NCBI GenBank assembly: GCA_934234215.1
Contig: CAKQHB010000012.1
Location: 1 to 64,000 of the forward strand
DNA length: 64,000 nucleotides
Reading direction: 5' to 3'
DNA from: an uncultured Cuneatibacter sp.
GTDB lineage: Bacteria; Bacillota; Clostridia; Lachnospirales; Lachnospiraceae
Shown: positions 36,640 to 45,435 of the stretch, piece after piece
How positions within the stretch are numbered: the stretch's first letter is position 1
Layout: every line of letters begins with the position of its first letter
The notes under the pieces: generated by a model
What the model saw: only the letters and a program-made list of their open reading frames with translations
The model's database searches: none
Told to the model about the DNA's origin: nothing
Made by a program: the position numbers and the translations under genes

Positions 36640-37371
36640 ACCTTCCATTTCTTCTAGCATATTTTCGATGAGCTTCTGCGTATACGCCCCACTAAACTTC
36701 CGATCCTCCGGCGCTAAATCCTTGATGTAAAACGGTTCTCCGAAGCGGAATGTAACGTGTGTGCTCCGGATGAACGGGAAGTGTGCCTCAAAGATCTGAT
36801 CGCTGCCAACGATTGCCAGCGGCACAACCGGGCATCCGCTCTTTTCGGCGATTTTCAGACTGCCCTCTTTAAAGGGAAGCATCTTGCCATCGGGTGCGGG
36901 ACCGCGGGTACCTTCCGGGAAGACCCACATAGAGACACCGGACTTGACCTGGGCGATAGCTGCCAGAATGACTTTCAAGCCCTGACGGGTATCGTTTCGA
37001 TCGAGGAACAGGCATCGGATCAGCTTCATCCAGGAAGACAGCAGCGGAACTTTTTTCAGTTCGATCTTAGAAATATATCCGCTGATGCCGGGAACCAGCG
37101 TGTAACCGATGATCGTATCGAAGATACTCCGGTGATTTCCGATGTAGAGAACTGCTCTGTCGGTCGGAATGTTTTCCTGGCCGATGACAGTAAGCTTCAC
37201 ACCGGACAGCCACATGATCGCCTTAAATGCAAAGTTGATCAACGCATGCGCCACGCGGTCTTTTGCCTCCTGTCCCTTCCATTTTCCGATCAGAAATTCT
37301 ACAAACTGCATCGGAATCATGCAGATCAGAAAAATCACTGCAAAGAGCAGTGTTATAATAGCTCGAATCAT
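36628..37371 (-). CDS. plsC: 1-acyl-sn-glycerol-3-phosphate acyltransferase
   Basis: Acylates lysophosphatidic acid in phospholipid synthesis at the membrane. The NHRSIFDT (HX4D) catalytic motif, the FPEGTRG motif and a hydrophobic N-terminal anchor (IITLLFAVIFLICMIPM) are visible. The start at 37371 (MIRAIITLL) has GGAG six bases upstream; an ATG at 37383 is possible. The frame stays open through the family 2 repeat up to 37533, but that translated repeat is shared with an unrelated gene and is not protein-coding. 247 residues, normal length. Confidence 0.93.
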   Translation of the reverse strand: MIRAIITLLFAVIFLICMIPMQFVEFLIGKWKGQEAKDRVAHALINFAFKAIMWLSGVKLTVIGQENIPTDRAVLYIGNHRSIFDTIIGYTLVPGISGYISKIELKKVPLLSSWMKLIRCLFLDRNDTRQGLKVILAAIAQVKSGVSMWVFPEGTRGPAPDGKMLPFKEGSLKIAEKSGCPVVPLAIVGSDQIFEAHFPFIRSTHVTFRFGEPFYIKDLAPEDRKFSGAYTQKLIENMLEEMEGLPQ

Positions 37372-37383
37372 ACTATTCTCCAT

Positions 37384-37515
37384 TCCGGAGCGTTTCTCGC
37401 GACGGGGCGACGGAAAATCGTGTATACGAGTTTTCGTCTGCCATAAATACCATGTTTGCGACGCTCCGGCGCAAACTGGATGGGTGAAAAAGAGCGCATC
37501 AGCGGCTTTTTTCAC
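37384..37515 (-). repeat. Palindromic repeat family 2, copy a (leader of plsC)
   Basis: 132-bp element nearly identical to 45436-45567 and in the same orientation relative to the gene that follows. In the gene direction: hairpin GTGAAAAAAGCCGC/GCGCTCTTTTTCAC, then a long stem CCGGAGCGT...ACGCTCCGG enclosing GACGAAAACTCGT/ACGATTTTCCGTC. It ends about 13-14 bases before the plsC start and would form its 5' leader. Regulatory RNA or mobile repeat; not decided. Confidence 0.8.
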
Positions 37516-37529
37516 ACTATCTCCTGAAA

Positions 37530-39002
37530 TCATTTCTTATTATAGAAATGGGGATCATGTGCCTCGTTCAGTAAACGGTTCTTCATATCAAACAGCTTCT
37601 GGGACAGATCCACATATACACGATGAGGATTTGTCAAACGCTTTGTCTCCGGCCACAGCGTATCCAGCTCGCTCTTGCAGTAAGCCTGAATATCCATAAG
37701 CTTCGGAGTCTCGTATATGCAGGTGCCGTTCCTGAAGATCGGAACCAGCATCTCGCGCATTTCGTAAGTGCCGCCTTCCAGATAAGTCTTCTTCCAGGTG
37801 TCAATTGGATCGAACAGCATCAGTGGCTCATTTGGATCGTACTCTTCACCAACCAGACAGATCAGATCTGCGATAATCTTGTGATCGTCCTTGGAATAAA
37901 TACGGTAAATCGTCTTGTTGCCTGGGTTTGTGACCTTCTCGGTGTTCTCGGAAACCTTGATCTTCGGGCTGAACTCACCGGTCGTGGGATCCTGAATGGC
38001 AGCCAGCTTGTAAACGCCGCCGAAGGAAGACCAATCTGCGGAAGTAATCATCTTTGTACCAACGCCCCAGGAATGAATCTCGCAGCCCTGACTCTTCAGG
38101 CTCTGGATGATGAGTTCGTCCAGATCGTTGGAAGCCGAAATCACTGCATCGGGAAATCCGGCTTCGTCCAGCATCTTGCGAGCCTTCTTCGATAAGTAAG
38201 TCAGGTCACCGGAGTCAAGGCGGATACCGTAGAAGGTCAGCGGAATGCCTGCCTCACGCATCTCTTTGAAGACCTGAATCGCATGGGGAACACCGGAACG
38301 CAATGTATCATAAGTATCTACCAGCAAAATACAAGCGCTTGGATACTGCTTTGCGTAAGCACGGAATGCGGTCAGCTCATCCGGGAAACTCATGATCCAG
38401 CTGTGCGCATGGGTTCCCTTGATCGGAACATCAAACATCTGACCGGCCAGTACATTAGAAGTGCCGATACAGCCAGCGATCATCGCCGCTCTCGCACCAT
38501 AAATACCGGCATCAGGACCCTGTGCGCGGCGCAGTCCAAATTCCATGACACCGTCACCGGCAGCTGCATGTACAACGCGGGAGGTCTTTGTTGCGATCAG
38601 GGACTGGTGATTGATAATATTTAAAATCGCAGTCTCCACAAGCTGTGCTTCCATGATCGGCGCAACCACCTTTACCATCGGCTCGCGGGGGAACATCACA
38701 GATCCCTCCGGAATCGCATACAGGTCGCCGGTGAAGTGATAACTTCTCAGGTAGTCGAGAAAATCTTCCTCAAACAGACCTGTGCTGCGCAGATAGTCGA
38801 TGTCGTCATAATTAAAAGAAAGTTCCTTAATATAATCAATGACCTGTTCCAGACCTGCAGAAATGGAAAATCCGTTGTCGCAGGGATTCTGGCGGAAGAA
38901 GGCGTCAAAAACAACGACTTCTTTGATATTTTCTTTAAAATAACCCTGCATCATCGTCAACTCATATAAGTCGGTCAACAGGGTCAGGTTACGTCCTGCC
39001 AT
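37530..39002 (-). CDS. pncB: Nicotinate phosphoribosyltransferase
   Basis: Makes nicotinate mononucleotide in NAD salvage. The 490-residue protein has the LTLLTDLYELTMMQGYF start, GTHAHSWIMSFPDE and FYGIRLDSGDLTYLSKKAR, typical of the longer Gram-positive NAPRTase form (PncB2-like). Own promoter upstream at 39.06-39.08 kb; plsC follows after the family 2 repeat. Confidence 0.96.
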   Translation of the reverse strand: MAGRNLTLLTDLYELTMMQGYFKENIKEVVVFDAFFRQNPCDNGFSISAGLEQVIDYIKELSFNYDDIDYLRSTGLFEEDFLDYLRSYHFTGDLYAIPEGSVMFPREPMVKVVAPIMEAQLVETAILNIINHQSLIATKTSRVVHAAAGDGVMEFGLRRAQGPDAGIYGARAAMIAGCIGTSNVLAGQMFDVPIKGTHAHSWIMSFPDELTAFRAYAKQYPSACILLVDTYDTLRSGVPHAIQVFKEMREAGIPLTFYGIRLDSGDLTYLSKKARKMLDEAGFPDAVISASNDLDELIIQSLKSQGCEIHSWGVGTKMITSADWSSFGGVYKLAAIQDPTTGEFSPKIKVSENTEKVTNPGNKTIYRIYSKDDHKIIADLICLVGEEYDPNEPLMLFDPIDTWKKTYLEGGTYEMREMLVPIFRNGTCIYETPKLMDIQAYCKSELDTLWPETKRLTNPHRVYVDLSQKLFDMKNRLLNEAHDPHFYNKK

Positions 39003-39022
39003 TGGTACTATCCTCCTTTACA

Positions 39023-39083
39023 GTCTGCTTTTAGAGCAGAGCAGACCTTTTTAACAGTATAACATTTCGAAGGAAAAGTGCAA
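39023..39083 (-). promoter_or_regulatory. pncB promoter and leader hairpin
   Basis: Minus-strand TTGCAC (39078-39083), 16-base spacer, TATACT (39056-39061); a GTCTGC/GCAGAC hairpin (39023-39046) sits between the start of the RNA and the AAAGGAGG ribosome binding site. Confidence 0.6.
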
Positions 39084-39166
39084 GAAATTTCTGTTCTTTC
39101 TTTGCCCTCGGAAACAGCCGGACCAGCTGCAGTCTTGAAATTCGCGACTGTAAAGAGGCCCCAATT

Positions 39167-40078
39167 TCACTTCTCCTGCCCCAGCTTTCGATACTGCAGC
39201 GGTGTCAGCCGATGATGCTGCCGAAAGATTTTTCCGAAGTAGCTGCTTGTCCCAAATCCGGTTTCCAGAGCGATGTCCAGGATGCTGCGATCCGTGTTCA
39301 TGAGAAGCACCTGTGCATTTTCGAGGCGCACTGACAACAAATATTCTGCCGGAGTGATGCCGATGCTGTTTTGGAACAATCGAAAGCATTCCCGCTCGCT
39401 GATGGGGATACATTCCGCGATGGCGCGGACGGTGAGCTTTTCCCGAAAATGCTCCTGAATGTATCCCATCATCCGTTTCATGCGCTCGTCTTCCGCAGTG
39501 CGGGAGCTTTTTTCGCGAAGGCCCTGCAGTGTCATTGCCCGACTGTAAACTTCTTCCCAAAGGTCGGAAAATAAGGTTCGCATGCGCATTTCAAAGAAGG
39601 GCTTACGCTCTTCCAGAAGCGCCGGTCCCTGCTGAATCAGCTCCAGAAACGGGCGGCTGCCCGGATCTCCCACGAAGAAAGGGATTGCGTCCAGTTGCTC
39701 ACTTTCTGCTACCGGCGCGATATATTTCACATCCAGTAAACTGCCCGCAGTACCGGCAAGGAAGGTACAGTCAAAAAACTGGATCTGCATCCGCGTCTCC
39801 CGCTTTGGTTCCTGCGACTGCAAATAATGCAGAACGCCAGAATTGATGAAGATGGCATCGCCCTCGTGCAGTAAATAAGAAGTACGGTTCGTCTTATACA
39901 GAACGCTGCCGCCTGTCACATATCCAATTTCAAATTCTTCATGCCAGTGCCACGGAATATCCGCCTGAAATGGTCTGCTATATCCGGCAGTATACATCCC
40001 GTAGTGCAGCATCTCACTCTGATAGTTAATGGTTTCCTTCAGTCGTCGATCCAGATCGACCGGTTGCTGCTGTCCCAT
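39167..40078 (-). CDS. AraC-family transcriptional regulator
   Basis: 303 residues: an N-terminal cupin sensor domain (IPWHWHEEFEIGYVTGGSVLY...HEGDAIFINSGVLHYLQS) and a C-terminal double helix-turn-helix (MMGYIQEHFREKLTVRAIAE... SILDIALETGFGTSSYFGKIFRQHHRLTPLQYR). The gene is divergent from the GH120 beta-xylosidase, 192 bases away, and is likely its sugar-responsive activator. The H-x-H pattern of the cupin suits carbohydrate ligands. Confidence 0.93.
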   Translation of the reverse strand: MGQQQPVDLDRRLKETINYQSEMLHYGMYTAGYSRPFQADIPWHWHEEFEIGYVTGGSVLYKTNRTSYLLHEGDAIFINSGVLHYLQSQEPKRETRMQIQFFDCTFLAGTAGSLLDVKYIAPVAESEQLDAIPFFVGDPGSRPFLELIQQGPALLEERKPFFEMRMRTLFSDLWEEVYSRAMTLQGLREKSSRTAEDERMKRMMGYIQEHFREKLTVRAIAECIPISERECFRLFQNSIGITPAEYLLSVRLENAQVLLMNTDRSILDIALETGFGTSSYFGKIFRQHHRLTPLQYRKLGQEK

Positions 40079-40162
40079 GTTTCTTCTCCCAGCAATTCCC
40101 GTGATGGCGGAAATTTAATATTTCAAGTCAGTATAGTTATTTTTGTTCTGATTTTCATGCGG

Positions 40163-40168
40163 TATAAT
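40163..40168 (+). promoter_or_regulatory. -10 box of the beta-xylosidase gene
   Basis: Perfect TATAAT with GCGG before it; the -35 region (TTTTTG) is poor, as is common for promoters that need an AraC-type activator. About 100 bases of leader follow. Confidence 0.5.
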
Positions 40169-40270
40169 GATATCAAATTCAAAGACATTCTGCAATCATG
40201 TTCTGTATTTTTCTCAAAAATCAGTCCGGATTGTAAGCCAAAATATCTTTATAGAATGGAGGGTTTTCCT

Positions 40271-42283
40271 ATGATTTATTATGTTTCTGCAGATGCTGCA
40301 CGCACCGGAAACGGCTCCAAGGAGCATCCGTTCCAGACGATCACGGAAGCAGCGAACCTCGCAAAAGCCGGCGATGAAGTCATTGTTGCTCCCGGCACTT
40401 ACCGCGAGTATGTCAATCCCATCAATGGCGGTACAGATGATGAGCATCGCATCACTTACCGTTCCGAGGTACCGCTTGGCGCTGTTATCACCGGAGCCGA
40501 GCGTATTCAGAACTGGACACAGGTTGATGGCAATGTCTGGATGGCACGCATCCCCAACGGACTATTCGGTTCTTACAATCCCTACACCACCGTGATTCAT
40601 GGTGACTGGTATCGCGCAAAGGTTCCGGTACATACCGGTGAAGTTTATCTGAATGGCAAGGCTCTTTACGAAGTCTTCTCTATGGAAGATGTCAAGAATC
40701 CCGTTGTCTACAAGGCTTCCTGGGATCCGGAATTTACGACACATGTGTGGTACACCATTCAGGACGGCGACTACACTGTGATCTACGCAAACTTCCAGGG
40801 CGCTGATCCGAATGAGGAGATCGTTGATATCAATGTGCGCCGCAACTGCTTTTACCCGGACAAGACCGGCGTAAACTACATCACTCTGTCCGGATTTGTA
40901 GTAAAGCAGGCCGCTACCACATGGGCACCGCCCACCGCTTATCAGGAGGGTATGATCGGCCCGCATTGGTCCAAGGGCTGGATCATCGAAGACTGTGAAG
41001 TGTCTGATTCCAGATGCTCCGGTATTTCCCTCGGCAAATATTTGCAGCCGAATAATGAAAACAAGTGGACGACCGGCTATTTCAAGGATGGTACGCAGAC
41101 CGAGCGTGATGCCATCTGTCAGGCGCAGAGAGAGGGCTGGCTGAAAGAGAATATCGGTTCTCATATCATCCGCCGCTGCAACATCCACGATTGTGGACAG
41201 ACTGGTATTGTCGGACACCTAGGCGGCGTTTTCTCCATCATCGAGGATAACCACATTCATCATATCAACAACAAGCAGGATCTGGCCGGCGCTGAGATCG
41301 GCGGCATCAAGATGCACGCAGCCATCGACGTTGTTTACCGCCGCAACCACATCCATCACTGCACCCGCGGTCTGTGGCTTGACTGGCAGGCACAGGGTAC
41401 TCGTGTGACCCAGAATCTGTTCCACGACAATATGCCTCCGAAGGGCACGGAGATCAAGGATGGTCTGGCACTGGCAGAGGATATTTTCGTTGAGGTTTCT
41501 CACGGACCGACGCTGATTGACAACAACCTGCTGCTTTCCACCTGCGCAGGACGTCTCAGCACACAGGGTCTTGCCTTTGTTCATAACCTCATCGCAGGCT
41601 CCTTCACCTGGGTCGGCGATGGTGTTGATAATGGCGGCAGACGCCTGCCCACCCCGCGCTACACGCCTTATCATGTACCGCACCGCACAGAAGTTGCCGG
41701 ATTCATGACGATCCTGCACGGCGATGCCCGTTTCTACAACAACATCTTCGTACAGCAGAGCTACCTGCCGGAATACGAGGAATTTGCAAAGGCAACAAAC
41801 AATTACTCCATGCAGCGGTTCCAGTTTACCTGCGGCACCAAGCCCTATGACGGCTACCTGACTGCGGACGAGTATTTCGTACAGTTCGACAAGAGTGCAA
41901 CCGAGGATCGCGAAGGCCGCGATATTTATTACGACCACCTGCCGATCTACACCGGCGGAAATGTGTACTTCAACGGCGCACAGCCCTGCGACAAGGAGCA
42001 GAATTACAAGGTTGACACTGAGCATACGATCACACTGAATCTGGTCGAAAAGGACGGCAGCTGCACATTGGAGACCAATCTGTACGACTATCTGCCGAAA
42101 TTTGAGACCCAGATCATCAGCACCGAGCTGCTGGGCGAAGCTTTCGAGCCGGAGCAAAAATTCGAAAATCCGGACGGCACCCCGATCCTGTTCAATCAGG
42201 ACTACTTCGGCAAGAAGCGCGACATCATGCCTTATGCCGGACCGTTCGTATGCGGCTGTGAAGCAAAAGATGCGTTATTCTAA
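40271..42283 (+). CDS. GH120 beta-xylosidase (right-handed beta-helix)
   Basis: 670 residues. The sequence follows the GH120 family seen in Thermoanaerobacterium XylC: GDEVIVAPGTYREYV, TVIYANFQGADPNEE, ATTWAPPTA, HWSKGWIIED, NIGSHIIRRCNIHDCGQTGIVGHLGGVFS in parts, then the proposed catalytic Asp371 in LWLDWQAQGTRV and Glu408 in FVEVSHGP. It releases xylose from xylo-oligosaccharides. No signal peptide, so it acts in the cytoplasm. The start at 40271 has GGAGG eight bases upstream; the frame is open far upstream but that part overlaps the divergent regulator. Single gene with its own terminator. Confidence 0.93.
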   Translation: MIYYVSADAARTGNGSKEHPFQTITEAANLAKAGDEVIVAPGTYREYVNPINGGTDDEHRITYRSEVPLGAVITGAERIQNWTQVDGNVWMARIPNGLFGSYNPYTTVIHGDWYRAKVPVHTGEVYLNGKALYEVFSMEDVKNPVVYKASWDPEFTTHVWYTIQDGDYTVIYANFQGADPNEEIVDINVRRNCFYPDKTGVNYITLSGFVVKQAATTWAPPTAYQEGMIGPHWSKGWIIEDCEVSDSRCSGISLGKYLQPNNENKWTTGYFKDGTQTERDAICQAQREGWLKENIGSHIIRRCNIHDCGQTGIVGHLGGVFSIIEDNHIHHINNKQDLAGAEIGGIKMHAAIDVVYRRNHIHHCTRGLWLDWQAQGTRVTQNLFHDNMPPKGTEIKDGLALAEDIFVEVSHGPTLIDNNLLLSTCAGRLSTQGLAFVHNLIAGSFTWVGDGVDNGGRRLPTPRYTPYHVPHRTEVAGFMTILHGDARFYNNIFVQQSYLPEYEEFAKATNNYSMQRFQFTCGTKPYDGYLTADEYFVQFDKSATEDREGRDIYYDHLPIYTGGNVYFNGAQPCDKEQNYKVDTEHTITLNLVEKDGSCTLETNLYDYLPKFETQIISTELLGEAFEPEQKFENPDGTPILFNQDYFGKKRDIMPYAGPFVCGCEAKDALF

Positions 42284-42330
42284 AGACGTTTGGTCATGAT
42301 CTCTCCTCCCTGAGATCACGGTTTACCCCG

Positions 42331-42378
42331 AAAAGAGGATTCCAAAGCAGGTCAAAAGCCTGTGGGAATCCTCTTTTT
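42331..42378 (+). terminator. Terminator of the beta-xylosidase gene
   Basis: AAAAGAGGATTCC pairs with GGAATCCTCTTTT around an inner GCAGG/CCTGT hairpin and is followed by T-rich sequence. Confidence 0.85.
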
Positions 42379-42390
42379 CTATACAGCAAA

Positions 42391-42530
42391 ATAGAATCCT
42401 GCTCCGCAGGATTCTCCGCCTGCGGCGGGTCGCGAAGCGACAAATTCTGTTCCGCCGCAGTGCGATCCATGCGGAGCGCTTTTTTACTTGATAGAAAATG
42501 CGACGCAATTTCCTATCAAGCAAAAAAGCT
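42391..42530 (-). repeat. Palindromic repeat family 1, copy b
   Basis: 140-bp copy, about 93 percent identical by eye to 56162-56301. Parts (plus strand): AGAATCCTGC/GCAGGATTCT hairpin, CCGCC/GGCGG and GTCGC/GCGAC hairpins, CTGTTCCGCCGCAGTG, and a long hairpin with arms ACTTGATAGAAAAT and ATTTCCTATCAAGC. Against copy c, a T:A pair in the long stem is replaced by G:C (CTTTATAG/CTATAAAG versus CTTGATAG/CTATCAAG). It sits between the convergent terminators of the beta-xylosidase and rplL and starts at the rplL U-tract. Confidence 0.85.
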
Positions 42531-42556
42531 GGTACAGGCAAATGCCCATACCAGCT
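42522..42556 (-). terminator. Terminator of rplJ-rplL
   Basis: Minus strand: AGCTGGTA...TACCAGCT stem with a GGGCA/TGCC inner stem, then TTTTTT. The T-run is the first part of repeat family 1 copy b. Confidence 0.85.
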
Positions 42557-42579
42557 TCTATTATCACTCGTAAATAAAA

Positions 42580-42957
42580 TTATTTCAGAGTAACCTTTGC
42601 GCCGATTTCTTCGAACTTCTTCTTAACGTCCTCAGCTTCTTCCTTGCTTACAGCTTCCTTCAGAGTCTTCGGAGCGCCTTCTACCATCTCCTTAGCTTCC
42701 TTCAGGCCCAGACCGGTGATCTCACGAACAACCTTGATAGCCTTGATCTTTGCGGATGCGTCAACCGGCTCCAGAACTACGTCGAACTCGGTCTTCTCTT
42801 CCTCAGCTGCTGCGCCAGCACCTGCTGCTGCAACTACAACGCCTGCTGCTGCAGATACGCCAAACTCTTCTTCACATGCCTTTACCAGGTCATTTAATTC
42901 CATAACGGATAACTCTTTGATAACGTCGATAATCTCGGCAGTAGTCATCTTTGCCAT
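42580..42957 (-). CDS. rplL: 50S ribosomal protein L7/L12
   Basis: Multi-copy stalk protein that recruits translation GTPases. 125 residues: N-terminal dimerisation helix ([20 protein letters not shown]), Ala/Gly hinge ([18 protein letters not shown]) and C-terminal domain with [20 protein letters not shown]. The start MAKMTTAEI follows GGAGG; an ATG five codons upstream overlaps this site and is rejected. Confidence 0.98.
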   Translation of the reverse strand: MAKMTTAEIIDVIKELSVMELNDLVKACEEEFGVSAAAGVVVAAAGAGAAAEEEKTEFDVVLEPVDASAKIKAIKVVREITGLGLKEAKEMVEGAPKTLKEAVSKEEAEDVKKKFEEIGAKVTLK

Positions 42958-43050
42958 TTTTGTTTCCTCCATTTTTTAATCAATATTTTTTGTTCTTAGT
43001 AACAGATCAGGCAGCATGTACCTCTCTGTCGGTTACGATACAGCAATCTA

Positions 43051-43551
43051 TTATGCTGCTTCGCCTTCTCCGTCTTTCTCTGCAATCTGCTTGATAACAC
43101 GAGCGAAATTTGCGATAGGAGACTGGATGCTTCCAAGCAGCTTGGACAGCAGTTCGTTTCTGGACGGAATCTTTGCGATTGCCTCGATACCCTTAACATC
43201 GTAATAAGTACCTTCAACAACACCACACTTCAGCTCCAGAGCATCTGCGGTCTCAGCAAACTTAGCCAGGATTCTGGCAGGAGCGGATGCATCATCCTTA
43301 GATACTGCGATAGCAGTAGGTCCCTGCAGAGCCTCGCTCAGGCACTCGAACTCGGTGCCCTTAATAGCCAGATTCAGCATGGTGTTCTTGTATACCTTGT
43401 AGGTTACACCAGCTTCTCTTAACTGCTTACGCAGCTTTGTATCAGCTTCTACGGTTAAACCACGAGCGTCTACCAGAACAACACCCTGAGCGCCATCTAA
43501 TAATGCAGAAATCTCTTCTACGATCGGCTTCTTTAACTCAACTTTTGCCAT
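43051..43551 (-). CDS. rplJ: 50S ribosomal protein L10
   Basis: Anchor of the L7/L12 stalk and autogenous regulator of its own operon. The start MAKVELKKPIVEEIS has AAAGGAGGTAA upstream; the open frame extends 64 codons further, but through the structured L10 leader. 166 residues with the conserved GLTVEADTKLRKQLREAGV and KNTMLNLAIKGT segments. rplL follows after about 90 bases. Confidence 0.97.
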   Translation of the reverse strand: MAKVELKKPIVEEISALLDGAQGVVLVDARGLTVEADTKLRKQLREAGVTYKVYKNTMLNLAIKGTEFECLSEALQGPTAIAVSKDDASAPARILAKFAETADALELKCGVVEGTYYDVKGIEAIAKIPSRNELLSKLLGSIQSPIANFARVIKQIAEKDGEGEAA

Positions 43552-43559
43552 TACGGTTA

Positions 43560-43714
43560 CCTCCTTTATATATTTGAGGCCAAAGAAAAACCTCTCTGTC
43601 AAGACAGAGAGGATAATAAGCATAACTGAGATATTCTCAAAACTTATCCTCGGCTGGCGGTAATTTCTTACGCTTACGTCTTGCGGCACCTGCTGTCTTC
43701 GGCATTTCCCAAAT
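43560..43714 (-). promoter_or_regulatory. L10 leader with attenuator
   Basis: The minus-strand RNA contains the GACAGCAGGTGC and TTACCGCCAGCCGAGG segments characteristic of the L10 leader (kink-turn binding L10(L12)4), followed by a terminator CCTCTCTGTC/CAGAGAGG and TTTTTCTTT at 43582-43612. Binding of the L10-L12 complex would reduce transcription of rplJ-rplL. Family resemblance is by eye. Confidence 0.85.
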
Positions 43715-43743
43715 ATACTATCACAGTTTTTCGAATAAGTCAA
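43715..43743 (-). promoter_or_regulatory. Promoter of rplJ-rplL
   Basis: Minus-strand TTGACT (43738-43743), 17-base spacer, TAGTAT (43715-43720), directly before the L10 leader. Confidence 0.7.
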
Positions 43744-43849
43744 CTATTTTGTTGTATTATTTTTATTTTTTGTCCCGACGGCAGATTTCACATTCCATGC
43801 TTTCTGCCCGCCGGAACAAAATTTTTCTAAATCGCATCGACTGGCGATA

Positions 43850-45424
43850 TTATGCCTTCGCTTTCGAAGTCATTCCCCGCAGCACCGCCTTCGCCAGATT
43901 TTCTTTGCAGCTGTGATACTGCTTTCCGGACAGATATAAGCGCTCTACCCGGATTTCCTTCAAATGCTCCGGAGCCACCTCATAGGGATTTGCAGATAAC
44001 ACGACCATGTCTGCGATCTTTCCGACTTCCAGACTGCCCCGCTCTTTCTCATCAAAGGATGTGTAATATCCGTTATATGTACACATCCGCACTGCATCCT
44101 GCACGGAAATTGCCTGCTCCCGATTACTGTTGTTTACAGCACGGTCAATCCACACAATCGGATCCGGTGTTGTGCACGGCGCATCCGAACCAAGTGATAC
44201 CACGATCTCATTTTCCTCAAACATTCGCAGCGGATTCAGGCGGGATGCCCGCTCGCTTCCGAGAATGCTCTCCAGATATTCGTCCGGTTCCTGCTTCCAG
44301 TTGATGAAAGCACTCTGCACCGGCATCGCAATGTGATACTCCTTGCAGATCCGGATGCCCTCTTCTGTCGGCAGACAATCGTGAATGACCGCGTGTCTGT
44401 GATCAGTTCTCGGATAATCGTCCAATGCTGCCTTCAACGCTCTTGTTGCCTGATCGAATGCTTTGTCACCAATGGCATGCATCTCGATCTGCAGCCCGGC
44501 GCGATTTGCTTCCTTGCAGAACTGTGTCACTTTCTCATCGGTATAATACAGCACACCGCTGTCCGCATCTGTGCCTTCATATGGCTCGTTCAGCGCTGCA
44601 TCCTTCGAACCAAAGCACCCATCCAGCGCACACTCGAAGCATCCGCCAATCCGGGGCAATCCGCGGGAGGTCGCTACTTTTACATCCATGGACTGCGGGA
44701 AAACGCGGATCTGGAATCCATTGTTCAGGGACTTCGCAAATACCTTCTCCATCGTAATATCCAGATTTCCCACAAATCCAACGCCGCTCACAGTGTGAAC
44801 GCAGCCAATGCCCTTTGATGCCTGATAATCCACGGCCTGCTGCATATTGTGAAACAGCTCCGGAATCGACAAAGACGAAGTGATGTAATCCGAGCAGGCA
44901 AAGAACGCTTCCTGATTCATCTCGCCGGTGTCCGGATGATATCCCCGCAGCTTTTTCAGCTTTCCATCCAGCTTTTGCAGCAGCTTGCTGTTCACGATGC
45001 AGGCATGTCCATCATACTTGACAACCATGATTTCTTTTTCCGGACACACCTGATCCAGCTCCTCCCGATGGATCAGCCGACGCTCTTTTACGGAATAGGG
45101 CGATGCACCAAATGCAATCAGCGTCTTCTTTTTACCGCTCTCCGCAACAAACTTCCGAACCATGTCCATGATCTCGGTATTGGACTCTGCATCCATGACA
45201 TTCAGACCGGCATGGAACGTGGAAAACGATGCAAAGTGCTGATGCGTGTCCACAAATGCCGGAAGCAATGCCCGACCTTTCAGATCCACCAGCTTTCCGT
45301 TCTTCCCATACTCCTCCGGAAGTTCATCTCCCACATACACGATCCTGCCCTGATCCTCCACAAGATACTGGTATACCGCATCTTCCGGATTCACCGTCAC
45401 GATCTTTCCTTTATAACACCTCAT
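43850..45424 (-). CDS. Amidohydrolase family protein (YtcJ-like)
   Basis: 524 residues with the metal-dependent amidohydrolase fold: HxH (His61, His63) in LPAFVDTHQHF, a central lysine region, ALKAALDDYPRTDHRHAVIHD, and VSLGSDAPCTTPDPIVWI. It resembles the YtcJ/LAF3 group whose substrates are largely unknown (exoenzyme-type N-acyl or amide bonds). The start MRCYKGKIVT follows AAAGGGGACGAC; the open frame further upstream runs through repeat family 2 copy b. It is inserted between the rplK-rplA and rplJ-rplL units, which are usually contiguous. Confidence 0.9.
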   Translation of the reverse strand: MRCYKGKIVTVNPEDAVYQYLVEDQGRIVYVGDELPEEYGKNGKLVDLKGRALLPAFVDTHQHFASFSTFHAGLNVMDAESNTEIMDMVRKFVAESGKKKTLIAFGASPYSVKERRLIHREELDQVCPEKEIMVVKYDGHACIVNSKLLQKLDGKLKKLRGYHPDTGEMNQEAFFACSDYITSSLSIPELFHNMQQAVDYQASKGIGCVHTVSGVGFVGNLDITMEKVFAKSLNNGFQIRVFPQSMDVKVATSRGLPRIGGCFECALDGCFGSKDAALNEPYEGTDADSGVLYYTDEKVTQFCKEANRAGLQIEMHAIGDKAFDQATRALKAALDDYPRTDHRHAVIHDCLPTEEGIRICKEYHIAMPVQSAFINWKQEPDEYLESILGSERASRLNPLRMFEENEIVVSLGSDAPCTTPDPIVWIDRAVNNSNREQAISVQDAVRMCTYNGYYTSFDEKERGSLEVGKIADMVVLSANPYEVAPEHLKEIRVERLYLSGKQYHSCKENLAKAVLRGMTSKAKA

Positions 45425-45435
45425 GTCGTCCCCTT

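Noticed and set aside
37372..37533. N-terminal extension of PlsC by up to 54 codons
   Set aside because: The extension is the translated family 2 repeat, which also extends the unrelated amidohydrolase frame; a good ribosome binding site exists at the inner start.
41219..42157. 312-codon minus-strand frame inside the beta-xylosidase
   Set aside because: The plus strand reads a full GH120 enzyme; the antisense frame has no start signal.
43552..43743. N-terminal extension of L10 by 64 codons
   Set aside because: This stretch is the L10 leader RNA with its attenuator hairpin and promoter.
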